Under the pieces are notes generated by a model. It saw only the letters and a program-made list of their open reading frames with translations, did no database searches and had not been told where the DNA came from. A DNA stretch of 64,000 bases. Source: Flavobacteriaceae bacterium UBA3611 (GTDB lineage Bacteria; Bacteroidota; Bacteroidia; Flavobacteriales; Flavobacteriaceae). The position numbers were made by a program, and so were the translations under genes. Shown here piece by piece: positions 46,875-58,327 of the stretch (position 1 is the first letter of the stretch; each line of letters opens with the position of its first letter). The stretch spans positions 1-64,000 of the forward strand of contig DFLU01000005.1 in the NCBI GenBank assembly GCA_002375495.1, in the 5' to 3' direction.

Positions 46875-48299
46875 TTGAAAATTCTACTCACTGGAGCCAA
46901 CGGTTATATTGGCATGCGCTTACTTCCCCTTTTAATTGAGCAAGGGCACGAAATAGTGTGTTCTGTTCGAAATGCCAACCGCCTTTCAGTAACTGAAGAT
47001 CTACGTAAAAAAATTGAGATAGTTGAAATAGATTTTTTAGACGAAGTTAAACCTGGTCTCTTACCCACAGATATTGACGCCGCTTATTATTTGATTCACT
47101 CCATGTCTGCGTCTACAGACGACTTTGACGAAAAAGAGGAACTTTCAGCAAAAAATTTTAATACCTATTTGGCCCAAACTAATTGTACACAAATTATCTA
47201 TTTAGGGGGAATTGTAAACGAAAAAAACCTGAGCAAACACCTTTGGTCCCGTAAAAATGTTGAAGAAATCTTATCCGATGGCCCTGGGCATCTAACAGTG
47301 TTACGTGCTGCGATTATTGTGGGTAGCGGCAGTGCTTCTTTTGAAATTATCAGGGATCTCTGTGAAAAACTACCTGTGATGATTACGCCAAAGTGGGTAA
47401 AAACCCGTTGCCAACCCATTGCGGTGCGTGATGTCTTAACATATCTCACAGGTGTATTGGGTAAAGGGGAATGTTACGATGAAAGTTTTGATATTGGCGG
47501 TCCTGATATTTTATCATATAAAGAGATGATGCTGCAGTATTCAAAGTACAGAAATTTATCGCTAACTATACTTGATGTACCGTTTATGTCACCAAAGTTA
47601 TCGTCGTACTGGTTATATTTTGTGACTTCAACTTCGTATAAATTAGCCTTAAATTTAGTAGATAGCATGCGCGTTGAAGTCATCACAAAAGATACCAGAT
47701 TACAGCAAATGTTGAATATTACGCCAATATCTTATGTGCAAGCCATCGACCTTGCGTTTAAGAAAATAAAACAGAACCAAGTAGTTTCAAGTTGGAAGGA
47801 CAGTATGGTTAGTGGTCGTTTCAGAAAAGACCTCAAAAAATATGTAGAAGTTCCAGACCAAGGATGTTTAAAAGATGTCCAGACCATTAAATTAAAAAAC
47901 CCGGAACAAGCACTTGAAAACATATGGAGTATTGGGGGCAACCGTGGTTGGTACTACGGAAATTGGTTATGGAAGATTCGCGGGTATTTAGACAAAGCCT
48001 TTGGAGGTGTTGGTTTACGAAGGGGACGTACGCATCCAAATAAAATTTACGAAGGAGATAGTCTCGATTTCTGGCGGGTGATTTTAGCCGATAAAAAAGA
48101 GAAGCGCTTGTTACTTTTTGCTGAAATGCGCGTACCTGGTGAAGCTTGGCTCGAGTTTGACATAGATGAAAACAATGTGCTGCACCAAACCGCTACTTTT
48201 AGACCGAGAGGACTCAAAGGCCGGCTATATTGGTACGCCATGTTGCCGTTTCATTACTTCATATTCGCTGGAATGATCAATAAAATTGCGAATTCTTAA
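46875..48299 (+). CDS. NAD(P)-binding oxidoreductase with DUF2867 domain (SDR family)
   Basis: 474 residues from a TTG start; the conserved N-terminus MKILLTGANGYIGMRLLPLL begins exactly there and no ATG is in reach. Residues 1-290 are an extended/atypical SDR Rossmann domain (TGANGYIG; YLIHSMSAS; YLGGIV). Residues about 325-474 are the DUF2867 domain (WSIGGNRGWYYGNWLWKIRG, FWRVILADKKEKRLLLFAEM). The pairing is common in Bacteroidota and actinobacteria. Substrate unknown. Confidence 0.92.
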   Translation: MKILLTGANGYIGMRLLPLLIEQGHEIVCSVRNANRLSVTEDLRKKIEIVEIDFLDEVKPGLLPTDIDAAYYLIHSMSASTDDFDEKEELSAKNFNTYLAQTNCTQIIYLGGIVNEKNLSKHLWSRKNVEEILSDGPGHLTVLRAAIIVGSGSASFEIIRDLCEKLPVMITPKWVKTRCQPIAVRDVLTYLTGVLGKGECYDESFDIGGPDILSYKEMMLQYSKYRNLSLTILDVPFMSPKLSSYWLYFVTSTSYKLALNLVDSMRVEVITKDTRLQQMLNITPISYVQAIDLAFKKIKQNQVVSSWKDSMVSGRFRKDLKKYVEVPDQGCLKDVQTIKLKNPEQALENIWSIGGNRGWYYGNWLWKIRGYLDKAFGGVGLRRGRTHPNKIYEGDSLDFWRVILADKKEKRLLLFAEMRVPGEAWLEFDIDENNVLHQTATFRPRGLKGRLYWYAMLPFHYFIFAGMINKIANS

Positions 48300-48358
48300 T
48301 GTAATACATCGAGACATCTGCCCTGAACACTTTATATAAAAATGCCCTTTGCAGCTTG

Positions 48359-49294
48359 CTATTCTTTAGCTTTCGGTAAAAATACTTCAGCCATCATACA
48401 TCGCGCACTGCCTCCACCACAAGTTTCAATAGTCTTCAAATCGCTACTCAAAATTTCGCAGTGCTTTTCTATTTGTTTAATCTGTGATGGCGCTAGACTA
48501 TTGTGTGCCGCAAGACTCATCACTAAATATTTACTGTCAGTCCCGCGAACCTGCAACATATTTCCAGCAAATTGGTGTACCTGTGCTTCGGTAATAGCGA
48601 TAATTTCTTTTTTTGATTGTTTTAAGGCTGAAACTACCTGCTTTTTTTCCTTAGGATCATCGATGGAATCTAAGCAAATAATGGCAAAATCTTCTGCCAA
48701 TGCCATCATCACATTGGTATGATAAATTGGAAGTCTCTTACCATCAACCGTTTGATTAGCAGTAAAGATAATGGGGGTATATTCAAAGTCTTCGCAAAAC
48801 TCGATAAACAAGTCTTCATCGGCTCTTGGTGAAAGTGCACAATAGGCAATTTTGTTAACTCTGTCTAGTAATAAACTGCCGGTTCCTTCCAAAAAGAAAT
48901 CTTCATCTTCGGCTGGCGTATAATCCATAAAGCCTTCTATATGGAATCCTTCAGACTCCAAGCGAGTCATAATTTCTTCGCGACGTTCTCGGCGTCTGTT
49001 TTCAGCAAACATAGGGTACAAACCAACGATACCATTCTCGTGAAAACTCACCCAGTTGTTTGGAAAAATAGAATCTGGCGTATCCATTTTTAAATCGTCA
49101 TGCTCTACAATAACCTGCACCCCAACAGCTCTCAATTTTGCGACAAACGCATCAAACTCTTCTTGCGCCTTGGTATTAATATCGAAGTTTCTGGCATCAA
49201 TATCTTCTTGAAAATAATTGTTTACAGCGGTTTCTTCGTTCATTCTGAAGGCCACTGGGCGTATCATTAAAATTGTGTCTGTAATTTGCTGCAT
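48359..49294 (-). CDS. ctlX: Citrulline/arginine-type hydrolase CtlX-like (pentein fold)
   Basis: 311 residues from the ATG at 49294 (a TTG at 49318 would add eight). Pentein (guanidino-group-modifying) superfamily: FPNNWVSFHENG, LEGTGSLLLDR, YHTNVMMALA with the catalytic-type His, and the C-terminal CGGGSARCM with the nucleophilic Cys. It resembles proteins annotated as citrulline utilisation hydrolase CtlX. A pentein of another subfamily is encoded at 52634-53548. Confidence 0.85.
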   Translation of the reverse strand: MQQITDTILMIRPVAFRMNEETAVNNYFQEDIDARNFDINTKAQEEFDAFVAKLRAVGVQVIVEHDDLKMDTPDSIFPNNWVSFHENGIVGLYPMFAENRRRERREEIMTRLESEGFHIEGFMDYTPAEDEDFFLEGTGSLLLDRVNKIAYCALSPRADEDLFIEFCEDFEYTPIIFTANQTVDGKRLPIYHTNVMMALAEDFAIICLDSIDDPKEKKQVVSALKQSKKEIIAITEAQVHQFAGNMLQVRGTDSKYLVMSLAAHNSLAPSQIKQIEKHCEILSSDLKTIETCGGGSARCMMAEVFLPKAKE

Positions 49295-49443
49295 GGTATC
49301 GAGTAAAATAGGTTGCAAAAATACTTCATTTTGAAGTTGAAATCACTACCCGTAGCAGAACATTTATGTGAAAAATGTGCATTAAAAAATATAGGCAAAA
49401 GTTGACAGACAAACAAGTATCATCGCTGCTATTCGAACGAAAA

Positions 49444-51624
49444 CTATTTGCTTACAATAAACCGTTTTACCACAGTTCCAAAATCGGTATACAGCGTTGC
49501 CAGATAAACACCATCGGTTAAATCACCAACTGAAATTGCTGGTTGCAATTTTTTATTCTCTTCAGAAATCACCTTTCTAGATGCCATATCGAACACTTCA
49601 ATTTTTTGAATTGTAAAGGTGTTTGGGTGTGCAATCTGGAGTATGTTTAGCACCGGGTTTGGATAGAGTTTAATTTGTGAAATAAGTTCGTTCTCTTCCA
49701 CACCCAATACATCACCATTAAAGTAATCTGTTGCCAAGTTAAAAGCCTGTACGCCTATATCTGCACCCAGTCTTCTACCAGGTATATCATCTATGGGTGG
49801 GTGTATGCCTCCCCAGATGCGAGAAAGACTAGTTTGGTCTGATGCGTCCCGATATGTTGCCCATTGCAACGTAAAAGGCTCTGAAGGTCCTTTTTCGAAG
49901 AAAAGAAAGGTATCCTGCTCAACTTCAAAAGTACCCATGCCGCCAGGAAAAAACGGATCTCCCGTCACAAATGTGAGTACTTCGGCTGCAGCGCGTGAGA
50001 ATGTAGAGTGTCCCGAAACATAGCCCGCAAAGGGAGGCGTCACGAAAGTTCCTCGTTGGTACGGCCACCAACGTGTTGCTAGAATCCAATCTACCCCTGC
50101 TATATCTGTAGTAGGGTCTTCAATATAATCTGGCCCTTTCCAAGCTCGAACTTTTACTTTACCAATATTTCCATCTGCAGCTAAGGGGTCTCCTGCTTCA
50201 ATAAGTTCAATAAGCCCTGGTACCAATGGTAAGCCGTGTGGGTCGAAGCCCGGTAATGAAGGGTCTGTACTTTGCCCTTTTGCCGCCATGTACCGCAGGG
50301 CCGAAATAGGGCGAACATAATCGTAGTATCCTTTGATACCCCACGTGGTTACTGCCGAATCGTGCATGGCTCCTCCCAGCGTTACATACAATTTTACATC
50401 CCACTCTAAATCAGATAAAATAGGACCTTCACCACCAAATCGTTTTTCAAGCAGCGGATCATCAGACACGTAATTTGCAATGACAAACCAATGTCCGGGA
50501 GGCGTTTCAGAATCAGGACCATCTGCCCAAAACTCTGCCAACACCCGTGCGTAATCACTTCTTTTAATCATTTGTGGCGCATAGGGCAATCCCGTTACTG
50601 GATTTACATCATGTCCCTGGCTCAATGCACCTCCCTCTGTAAAATCATAAAAATCTTGATACTCTGAAAAGGTTTCAGGCCAATCGGCTGGGTCTAAATT
50701 CCCCAAATTAGCAGGAGAAATATCGATACGTACTGGGTCTGAGGGATCTAAGTGTGAAGACCAAGCTGAAACGAGTGCAAAGTGCCATTTATAGGCATCG
50801 GTGAGTCCATTTGCTGGAGAATCTTGTATCGTAGGAGGCGCACCCGGATCGTTGTAAACGTAGCTGTTAAACCCATTGTTTAAAATCTCAAGATCATCAG
50901 GATCTAAAGCAAACGGAGCCACTTGCCCCCACTCAGGACTCAGAAAATTAGGAATTCCCCCAGGAATGATGTTTCCGCTTTGATCAATAAATGATGCAAA
51001 CGCCAAAGGCTGCCATCTGTCTGGGTTAATATGGTCTATTTCGTCATATACTTCGAGTATGAGGGGCGGATTCACAGGTGCGTAGAAAATGCTAGCATAG
51101 TCATTTTCTTCATTCGAACCATCTTGTAAACCAAAAGCAATGATTTGGCTTGCTAGATAATTGCCCAATTTGGCATACGAACCGTCACTATAATCGGTAG
51201 AAGTAACGAACAGATTATAACCGTAACTCGCCATGCGCTGATTGATATCTACAAATATTTCGTCTGCACCAGGAGAATCTTTAAATCGGTGTTGCATCAA
51301 TCTATAAATCGCATAACTCATCACTTCATGGGTAGCCTCGTCTGGATTGGAGGGCATGGGAAGTGGATCATACGCTACTGAGAAACCCTGAAACGTATTT
51401 CCTAGCAACACAGGAGTAGCCGTATCATTAAAAATTGCCCAGGCATCGTACATAGCTATAGCACCATGAAAAAGGTTACGGGCGTGAACCGTTGGTCTAG
51501 CAAAATCATTTCGAATGGCATGCAGCATTTCCTCATTCCAGTCTCGCGCTACCGAGTGCTGAGAAAAAACACTACTACATGAAAGTAATAGCAACATAAA
51601 AAAGACGCTAAATCTCATAGCCAT
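49444..51624 (-). CDS. Secreted vanadium-haloperoxidase-like (PAP2) protein with T9SS sorting domain
   Basis: 726 residues. Signal peptide to about 21 (SSVFSQ). The C-terminal part of the catalytic domain has the vanadate/phosphate-binding blocks GYVSGHSTFSRAAAEVL and SRIWGGIHPPIDDIPGRRLG, as in vanadium haloperoxidases and PAP2 phosphatases. Residues about 650-726 are a type A T9SS sorting domain (KLYPNPV ... GDLTDGVYLATLYTDFGTVV, KRFIVSK). It should be exported by T9SS and attached to or released from the cell surface. Whether it oxidises halides cannot be told from sequence. Confidence 0.9.
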   Translation of the reverse strand: MAMRFSVFFMLLLLSCSSVFSQHSVARDWNEEMLHAIRNDFARPTVHARNLFHGAIAMYDAWAIFNDTATPVLLGNTFQGFSVAYDPLPMPSNPDEATHEVMSYAIYRLMQHRFKDSPGADEIFVDINQRMASYGYNLFVTSTDYSDGSYAKLGNYLASQIIAFGLQDGSNEENDYASIFYAPVNPPLILEVYDEIDHINPDRWQPLAFASFIDQSGNIIPGGIPNFLSPEWGQVAPFALDPDDLEILNNGFNSYVYNDPGAPPTIQDSPANGLTDAYKWHFALVSAWSSHLDPSDPVRIDISPANLGNLDPADWPETFSEYQDFYDFTEGGALSQGHDVNPVTGLPYAPQMIKRSDYARVLAEFWADGPDSETPPGHWFVIANYVSDDPLLEKRFGGEGPILSDLEWDVKLYVTLGGAMHDSAVTTWGIKGYYDYVRPISALRYMAAKGQSTDPSLPGFDPHGLPLVPGLIELIEAGDPLAADGNIGKVKVRAWKGPDYIEDPTTDIAGVDWILATRWWPYQRGTFVTPPFAGYVSGHSTFSRAAAEVLTFVTGDPFFPGGMGTFEVEQDTFLFFEKGPSEPFTLQWATYRDASDQTSLSRIWGGIHPPIDDIPGRRLGADIGVQAFNLATDYFNGDVLGVEENELISQIKLYPNPVLNILQIAHPNTFTIQKIEVFDMASRKVISEENKKLQPAISVGDLTDGVYLATLYTDFGTVVKRFIVSK

Positions 51625-51794
51625 ACAACACTTTTATTCGTTTTCAATATTACTGAAAAATTAGGAATTTGACGCTATTTTTTGCTAGGAGGTATGATAA
51701 TAAGTCATTTCTAAACAGTCTATTAAAAGATACTGATATTCCTGATCTATCTCAACCTTTTAGATGGACAATTCAGCTAAACAATCGTTAGTTT

Positions 51795-52601
51795 TTATTT
51801 AAAATGTGGCTGGTAACTCAGTCCAATTCCATACGATGCCCCTAAAAAGGTATTACGGCCGCCTAAAGTATATGCAACAGATACATACCCGCCAAAGGTA
51901 TTTGAAAACGGTTTGTACAAAGTTCCCCCAATTTTATGAAAATCGACTCCAAACTCACGGAAATTTTGTGGTGCTGGTGTACCTCTATAATCGATTCCCC
52001 CCAAAGCATGTTGGTAGTCGTAGTAAAAATCGTAGTACCAATTTGCAGTTGCCCGACCAAGTTTTATAGTAAATGGTATGCTGTTGGGCACCTCTTCCAA
52101 TTTGAAAGAGAATCCACTTTGCGTAGTTGCAAACCATCCCATATCATGCATATAGTGAAAAAGTAAACGAGATTCAATCACTGTTGCTTGTTGCCCAATA
52201 TCGTTTAAGCCACCTATACGATAGTTTGACAATGGTGTAGAAAAACCTGCTGCGCCGCCCATCTGAAAACTACCTTGAACTAGGTCTGTATTTAGAAAGC
52301 GATATTTTAACAATAACGACACATCTTGGAAGTCATTTTCATTATTGCTGATAATATAAGGAATCGTTAGATTTACATCGAAATCGTCTGTGACCCCGTA
52401 CGCAACGAAGAGTGCGGTATAATACGTACTTCGCTCTAGGTCTAGGGTTGTATCATCGGTAATATACTTTTTTGAATCTTCAAAACCCAAACCCAAGACC
52501 ATGCTCGCGGTTTGCTGGTTTTGATAGAATCCATCAACTTTACCTTGTGCCAATCCGAATGCATGAAAAAAAAACACTGCAATTCCAAATAGATACTTCA
52601 T
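51795..52601 (-). CDS. Predicted outer-membrane beta-barrel (phenol-degradation MetA-like)
   Basis: 268 residues from the ATG at 52601; upstream codons give an unconserved leader. Signal peptide to about 18 (FGLAQ). About twelve amphipathic strands with aromatic girdle residues, e.g. STYYTALFVAYGVTDDFDVN and WYYDFYYDYQHALGG, ending ASYGIGLSYQPHFK. This looks like the MetA/OmpA-barrel transporter-type family. It lies downstream of the DDAH-like gene on the same strand (32 bases). Confidence 0.75.
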   Translation of the reverse strand: MKYLFGIAVFFFHAFGLAQGKVDGFYQNQQTASMVLGLGFEDSKKYITDDTTLDLERSTYYTALFVAYGVTDDFDVNLTIPYIISNNENDFQDVSLLLKYRFLNTDLVQGSFQMGGAAGFSTPLSNYRIGGLNDIGQQATVIESRLLFHYMHDMGWFATTQSGFSFKLEEVPNSIPFTIKLGRATANWYYDFYYDYQHALGGIDYRGTPAPQNFREFGVDFHKIGGTLYKPFSNTFGGYVSVAYTLGGRNTFLGASYGIGLSYQPHFK

Positions 52602-52633
52602 ATAAAATTTACGTACAAATAGTGCCTTCGGTT

Positions 52634-53548
52634 TTACGCACGCCGAAGTGGCATCGTAGTGCAACGAAGCAACCCTTCCTGTTTTGAAATTTCAAAATAG
52701 GGTACTTCTTCAACAGTAAAACCTTGTGACCGTAACCAAGCATTCAACCGCGTAAACCCTTTTTCTGAAATGACTACATCTTCGGAAATGGAAAAAATAT
52801 TAGAGTTCATATGGTACATTTCTGTTTTATCGATATGAAAACAGTTCTCTTTTCCGAAGTAATCAACCAACCAGTTGTATTCCTCCTCATCAAGAAACCC
52901 CTCTTTATGGATGATGCATTTTCCTTTTCCGATTGGTTGAAAGCAACAGTCTAAATGTAGCGCATTATCTTCTGGTACAGTATTACTTTTTCTAAGATTA
53001 AAAGACTTTACTTTTTTATGCGGAAAAAGGGACTGTAGGTGCTTTACCGCATTCATATTGGTGCGTGCTGTAATATAATTTTTATAGTCGCTTCCCGAAT
53101 AGGTCCCCACAAAAATATAATCGCCGTGTGGCATGACATCGCCCCCTTCAATATGCGCATTTTCAGGAAATTCGATAATTTTTGAAGGATCAATCTGAGA
53201 AAGCACATGGTCTAGCGCATCAATTTCTCGAGATCGATCTTCCAAGATGTTGGCCTTTATAAGTTTATCTTCTATGACAAATGCGATATCCCTAGAAAAA
53301 ATCTGGTTGTAATTATCAATGGTTTTTGGTCTGTAAACAGTGACTCCATATTTCTCGAAGACAGCAGCTACCGCTTCTAATTCGACAATCATGTCTACTT
53401 CTTTCGGGTACGTTCCAGCCTTAATATGCTGCGCCGACTTGGGGTCGTAGGCATCTTCAAGTTTTGGGATGGGGCCATTGCTATTTGCAGTACCCAAAAC
53501 AACTGCTTTCAGGGGAGAAAATTCGTTGGTGATGTTCAACTTTATCAT
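52634..53548 (-). CDS. Dimethylarginine dimethylaminohydrolase / arginine deiminase-family protein
   Basis: 304 residues from the ATG at 53548 (a TTG at 53557 is in frame). Pentein-fold hydrolase: FSRDIAFV, the HIEGGDV active-site strand, LHLDCCFQP with the catalytic-type His, and Cys near the end in LLRCTTMPLRR as the nucleophile. Substrate could be arginine, methylated arginine or a glycine-amidinotransferase-type compound. The gene directly precedes the haloperoxidase cluster and follows gltA. Confidence 0.86.
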   Translation of the reverse strand: MIKLNITNEFSPLKAVVLGTANSNGPIPKLEDAYDPKSAQHIKAGTYPKEVDMIVELEAVAAVFEKYGVTVYRPKTIDNYNQIFSRDIAFVIEDKLIKANILEDRSREIDALDHVLSQIDPSKIIEFPENAHIEGGDVMPHGDYIFVGTYSGSDYKNYITARTNMNAVKHLQSLFPHKKVKSFNLRKSNTVPEDNALHLDCCFQPIGKGKCIIHKEGFLDEEEYNWLVDYFGKENCFHIDKTEMYHMNSNIFSISEDVVISEKGFTRLNAWLRSQGFTVEEVPYFEISKQEGLLRCTTMPLRRA

Positions 53549-53600
53549 AGAAAACAAATATACTAATCTAAGTGTTTAAAACGATGGCCAACTTTAAATG

Positions 53601-53632
53601 AAAAAAGCACCTCGTTGCTGAAGTGCTTTTTT
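53601..53632 (-). terminator. Terminator of gltA
   Basis: AAAAAAGCAC and GTGCTTTTTT form a 10-base stem around a 12-base loop, 17 bases past the gltA stop, flanked by A/T runs on both sides. Confidence 0.85.
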
Positions 53633-53648
53633 ATAAAACTCATTTTGT

Positions 53649-54935
53649 TTATCTTTTTTCTACAGGCTTAAAGCTTCTGAGATTTTCACCAATATAAACT
53701 TGTCTCGGGCGGCCAATAGGTTCCTTTCTCAAGCGCATCTCTCTCCATTGGGCAATCCATCCCGGTAATCTACCTAACGCAAACATCGGGGTGAACATTT
53801 CCACCGGAATACCTAACGCTCTATAGATAATCCCTGAATAGAAATCGACATTCGGGTATAGTTTTCTATCTACAAAGTACGCATCTTCCAAGGCTTCTTT
53901 CTCTAGACCTTTTGCAATATCTAGTACTGGGTCCTCGATACCTAAGGCAGTAAGCACCTCATCTGCCGATTTTTTGATGATTTTAGCACGAGGGTCAAAA
54001 TTTTTGTACACTCTATGCCCAAAGCCCATCAATCTAAAAGGATCTTCTTTGTCTTTTGCTTTTTGCATGAATTTGTGTGTGTCACCACCATCCTCTTTAA
54101 TCGCTTCTAACATTTCAATCACTGCTTGGTTTGCACCACCGTGCAATGGGCCCCATAGCGCGTTAATTCCTGCTGAAATTGAAACAAAAAGTCCAGCGTG
54201 TGAAGAGCCCACAATACGAACTGTAGAAGTAGAACAGTTTTGCTCGTGGTCTGCATGAAGGATCAGCAATTTGTCGAGTGCATCTACTACTTTTTTATCT
54301 ACACTATAGTTTTGGTTGGGTCTATGGAACATCATCTTGTGGAAGTTCTCTACATAGCCCAGACTATCATCTCCATAGTCTAATGGTAATCCCGCACGTT
54401 TTCTGTGCGCCCAAGCGGTTAGCACAGGAAATTTTGCCAACATCCTAACGATGGCATTGTACATTTCTTCTTCACTATCAACATTTACAGAAGACGGGTT
54501 AAACGCTACCAAGGCAGAGGTTAACGAAGACAGAACACCCATGGGGTGTGCAGACTTTGGAAAACCATCCAATATTTTCTTTACATCGTCATCTACGTGC
54601 GATTGTTTTTTGATATCACCGTGAAACTTCTCTAATTGATCTGCTGTAGGTAATTCTCCAAATATCAAAAGGTAAGCTACTTCAAGAAAGTCTGCTTTTT
54701 CAGCTAATTCTTCAATTGAATAACCGCGATATCTTAAAATCCCTTCTTCCCCATTCAGAAAAGTAATGGCACTTTCGCATGAGCCCGTGTTTTTGTAACC
54801 AGGATCTAGCGTAGTAACGCCTCCCGTTGCTCCACGGAGTGTTTTAATATCAATTGCAGTTTCATTTTCGGTACCAACAACGATAGGAAATTCATAGGAT
54901 TTTCCATCGATTGTCAATGTAGCTATTTTAGACAT
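53649..54935 (-). CDS. gltA: Citrate synthase
   Basis: 428 residues, the usual bacterial hexameric size. Condenses acetyl-CoA and oxaloacetate. His in LLILHADHEQNCSTSTVR and in WGPLHGGANQAV, and the catalytic Asp in YPNVDFYSGIIYRALG, are present; GFGHRVYKNFDPRAKIIKK is the second substrate block. The gene lies 144 bases downstream of eno on the same strand, and has its own terminator. Confidence 0.97.
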   Translation of the reverse strand: MSKIATLTIDGKSYEFPIVVGTENETAIDIKTLRGATGGVTTLDPGYKNTGSCESAITFLNGEEGILRYRGYSIEELAEKADFLEVAYLLIFGELPTADQLEKFHGDIKKQSHVDDDVKKILDGFPKSAHPMGVLSSLTSALVAFNPSSVNVDSEEEMYNAIVRMLAKFPVLTAWAHRKRAGLPLDYGDDSLGYVENFHKMMFHRPNQNYSVDKKVVDALDKLLILHADHEQNCSTSTVRIVGSSHAGLFVSISAGINALWGPLHGGANQAVIEMLEAIKEDGGDTHKFMQKAKDKEDPFRLMGFGHRVYKNFDPRAKIIKKSADEVLTALGIEDPVLDIAKGLEKEALEDAYFVDRKLYPNVDFYSGIIYRALGIPVEMFTPMFALGRLPGWIAQWREMRLRKEPIGRPRQVYIGENLRSFKPVEKR

Positions 54936-55078
54936 ATTTTGTTTGGTGTTATTTAGATTTCAGAATTGCTAATTTACAAAATATCACCCTATTTTTTTGA
55001 CATATTGAAATGTTTATAGGTTAAATAATCCTTAAAGGACAGGGTTTGGAAAGTAAAGTAGCCACATGTTATAGATGG

Positions 55079-56389
<1,311 letters not shown>

Positions 56390-56436
56390 TTAGAGATTAG
56401 TCCAGTACTATTAAAGGCTTCGGAATTAAAAATAGG

Positions 56437-56460
56437 TTTCGACTGCGCTCAACCAGACAT
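56437..56460 (+). repeat. Short REP-like repeat fragment
   Basis: GGTTTCGACTGCGCTCAACC sits between eno and carA. It resembles the REP-like element at 12255-12328 (CTTCGAC ... GCGCTCAGC). Confidence 0.35.
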
Positions 56461-56466
56461 CGGTTA

Positions 56467-57621
56467 TTATTTACTAATTTTCTTTAAGGCAGCATTACCA
56501 AGTTCATTACCCATCTTATACATCTTAACATTCGCTATAAAGTCATCAAAAAGATACTTTGCATCGTGTGGTCCCGGGCTTGCTTCTGGATGGTATTGTA
56601 CAGAAAAAACAGGCTTATCTTTCATTTTTATACCTGCTGCCGTATGATCATTAAGGTGAAGGTGTGTAATTTCAATTACATCGCTTGCTTCTGCCTCTTC
56701 CCTGTTTATTGCGAAACCATGATTCTGTGAGGTAATTTCTCCCTTACCAGTCACCAAATTTAGAATCGGGTGGTTGATTCCTCGATGTCCGTGATGCATT
56801 TTGTAGGTTGAAATTCCGTTGGCCAATGCCAGAATTTGATGTCCTAGACAAATTCCGAATAACGGTTTTCCAGATGCAATCATTTGCTTGGTGGTTTCGA
56901 TCGCATCCGTTAACGGTTCTGGATCTCCTGGACCGTTGCTCAGAAAATAGCCGTCTGGGCTAAAACTTTGCAAGTCTTCAAATGAAGCGTTGTATGGAAA
57001 AACCTTTATATAACAGTCTCTTTCGGCCAAACTGCGCAGAATATTCTTCTTAATACCAATATCTAATGCTGAAATTTTATAGGTTGCGTTCTCGTTTCCG
57101 AAGAAATAAGGTTCTTTCGTAGATACTTTACTCGCAAGTTCCAATCCGTTCATGTCTGGAACTTTTGCCAACTGTTCTTTTAAATCGTTTACATTGTCAA
57201 CCTCTGTAGAAATCACTGCATTCATCGCTCCATTGTCGCGAATGTAACTTACCAAAGCTCTCGTATCTACATCACTGATGGCAAGCAAGTCGTTATCATT
57301 TAAAAAATGTTCTAGTGATGCATCTGCTTCGGGTCTGGAATAATGATAGCTAAAATTACGACAGATGAGTCCCGCAATCTTGATTCCATCACTTTCTACT
57401 TCGTCTTTTGCAGTTCCGTAGTTACCAATATGCGCATTGGTCGTGACCATTAACTGACCGTAGTACGATGGATCTGTAAAAATCTCCTGATATCCGGTCA
57501 TTCCCGTGTTGAAACAGACTTCCCCAAAGGCAGAACCTTCTTTATCTCCTACCGCTTTACCGTGGAAAATGGTACCGTCTGCTAATAAAATTAATGCTGG
57601 TTTTCTCGTTTGGTACTTCAT
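56467..57621 (-). CDS. carA: Carbamoyl-phosphate synthase small subunit
   Basis: 384 residues. Glutaminase subunit that feeds ammonia to CarB for arginine and pyrimidine synthesis. Class I amidotransferase triad: Cys in PLFGICLGHQILALANG, and His/Glu in VQYHPEASPGP. The N-terminal CPSase_sm_chain domain has GYQEIFTDPSYYGQ. A minus-strand TATTTTTG (57640-57647) is a perfect -7 match 18 bases upstream of its ATG. carB is not in the window next to it. Confidence 0.97.
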   Translation of the reverse strand: MKYQTRKPALILLADGTIFHGKAVGDKEGSAFGEVCFNTGMTGYQEIFTDPSYYGQLMVTTNAHIGNYGTAKDEVESDGIKIAGLICRNFSYHYSRPEADASLEHFLNDNDLLAISDVDTRALVSYIRDNGAMNAVISTEVDNVNDLKEQLAKVPDMNGLELASKVSTKEPYFFGNENATYKISALDIGIKKNILRSLAERDCYIKVFPYNASFEDLQSFSPDGYFLSNGPGDPEPLTDAIETTKQMIASGKPLFGICLGHQILALANGISTYKMHHGHRGINHPILNLVTGKGEITSQNHGFAINREEAEASDVIEITHLHLNDHTAAGIKMKDKPVFSVQYHPEASPGPHDAKYLFDDFIANVKMYKMGNELGNAALKKISK

Positions 57622-57639
57622 ATTGAAAAAAGTGTTTTA

Positions 57640-57647
57640 CAAAAATA
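57640..57647 (-). promoter_or_regulatory. -7 promoter element for carA
   Basis: Minus-strand TATTTTTG fits TAnnTTTG. It suggests carA has its own promoter apart from the ribosomal operon. Confidence 0.45.
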
Positions 57648-57785
57648 CTTCAATTGAAATTGTTATTAAAATGGTGTTTTTATAAGTTTTGAACATTTCC
57701 GATGATTCTGAAAAATTTGGTTCAAAAAAAAGGGACAAACATTAAATGTTTATCCCTTTTCTCATATCTATTGAAGTTGAATCAT

Positions 57786-58265
57786 TTATTCTTCTTCTTT
57801 TGTTGCTTTAGTCTCGGCCTTAGGAGCAGCAGCGGCGGAACTTCCACCTCCACGACGGCTTCGTCGCGTCGATTTCTTTTTGGTTGCTTTTCCAGCGTTA
57901 TACAACTCGTTGTAGTCTACCAACTCAATCATTGCCATATCTGCGGCATCTCCTTTTCGGTTTCCTAACTTGATAATTCGAGTGTATCCACCTGGTCTAT
58001 CTCCAACTTTCACCGCTACATCGCGGAACAATTCGATGACGGCATCTTTTTGGCGTAATCTAGACATAACGATACGACGGTTGTGAGTCGTATCTTCTTT
58101 AGACTTTGTGATCATCGGCTCTACAAATTGCTTTAGCGCTTTTGCTTTGGCAACTGTAGTGTTGATTCTCTTGTGCTCTATAAGGGAGCACGCCATATTT
58201 GCCAACATAGATTTTCTATGGGCTGTTTTTCTACCTAAGTGGTTGAATTTCTTTCCGTGTCTCAT
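57786..58265 (-). CDS. rplQ: 50S ribosomal protein L17
   Basis: 159 residues, longer than the ~120 of E. coli. Conserved core [20 protein letters not shown] and [21 protein letters not shown]. The extra C-terminal tail from about 125 ([20 protein letters not shown], then [11 protein letters not shown]) is a charged, probably disordered extension seen in many Bacteroidota. Last ribosomal gene of the operon. Confidence 0.96.
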   Translation of the reverse strand: MRHGKKFNHLGRKTAHRKSMLANMACSLIEHKRINTTVAKAKALKQFVEPMITKSKEDTTHNRRIVMSRLRQKDAVIELFRDVAVKVGDRPGGYTRIIKLGNRKGDAADMAMIELVDYNELYNAGKATKKKSTRRSRRGGGSSAAAAPKAETKATKEEE

Positions 58266-58327
58266 GACGTTTGTTTTATCATCTTGCTACCAAATCCCGT
58301 TCTATCGGGAGAGCAAAATATGATTAA

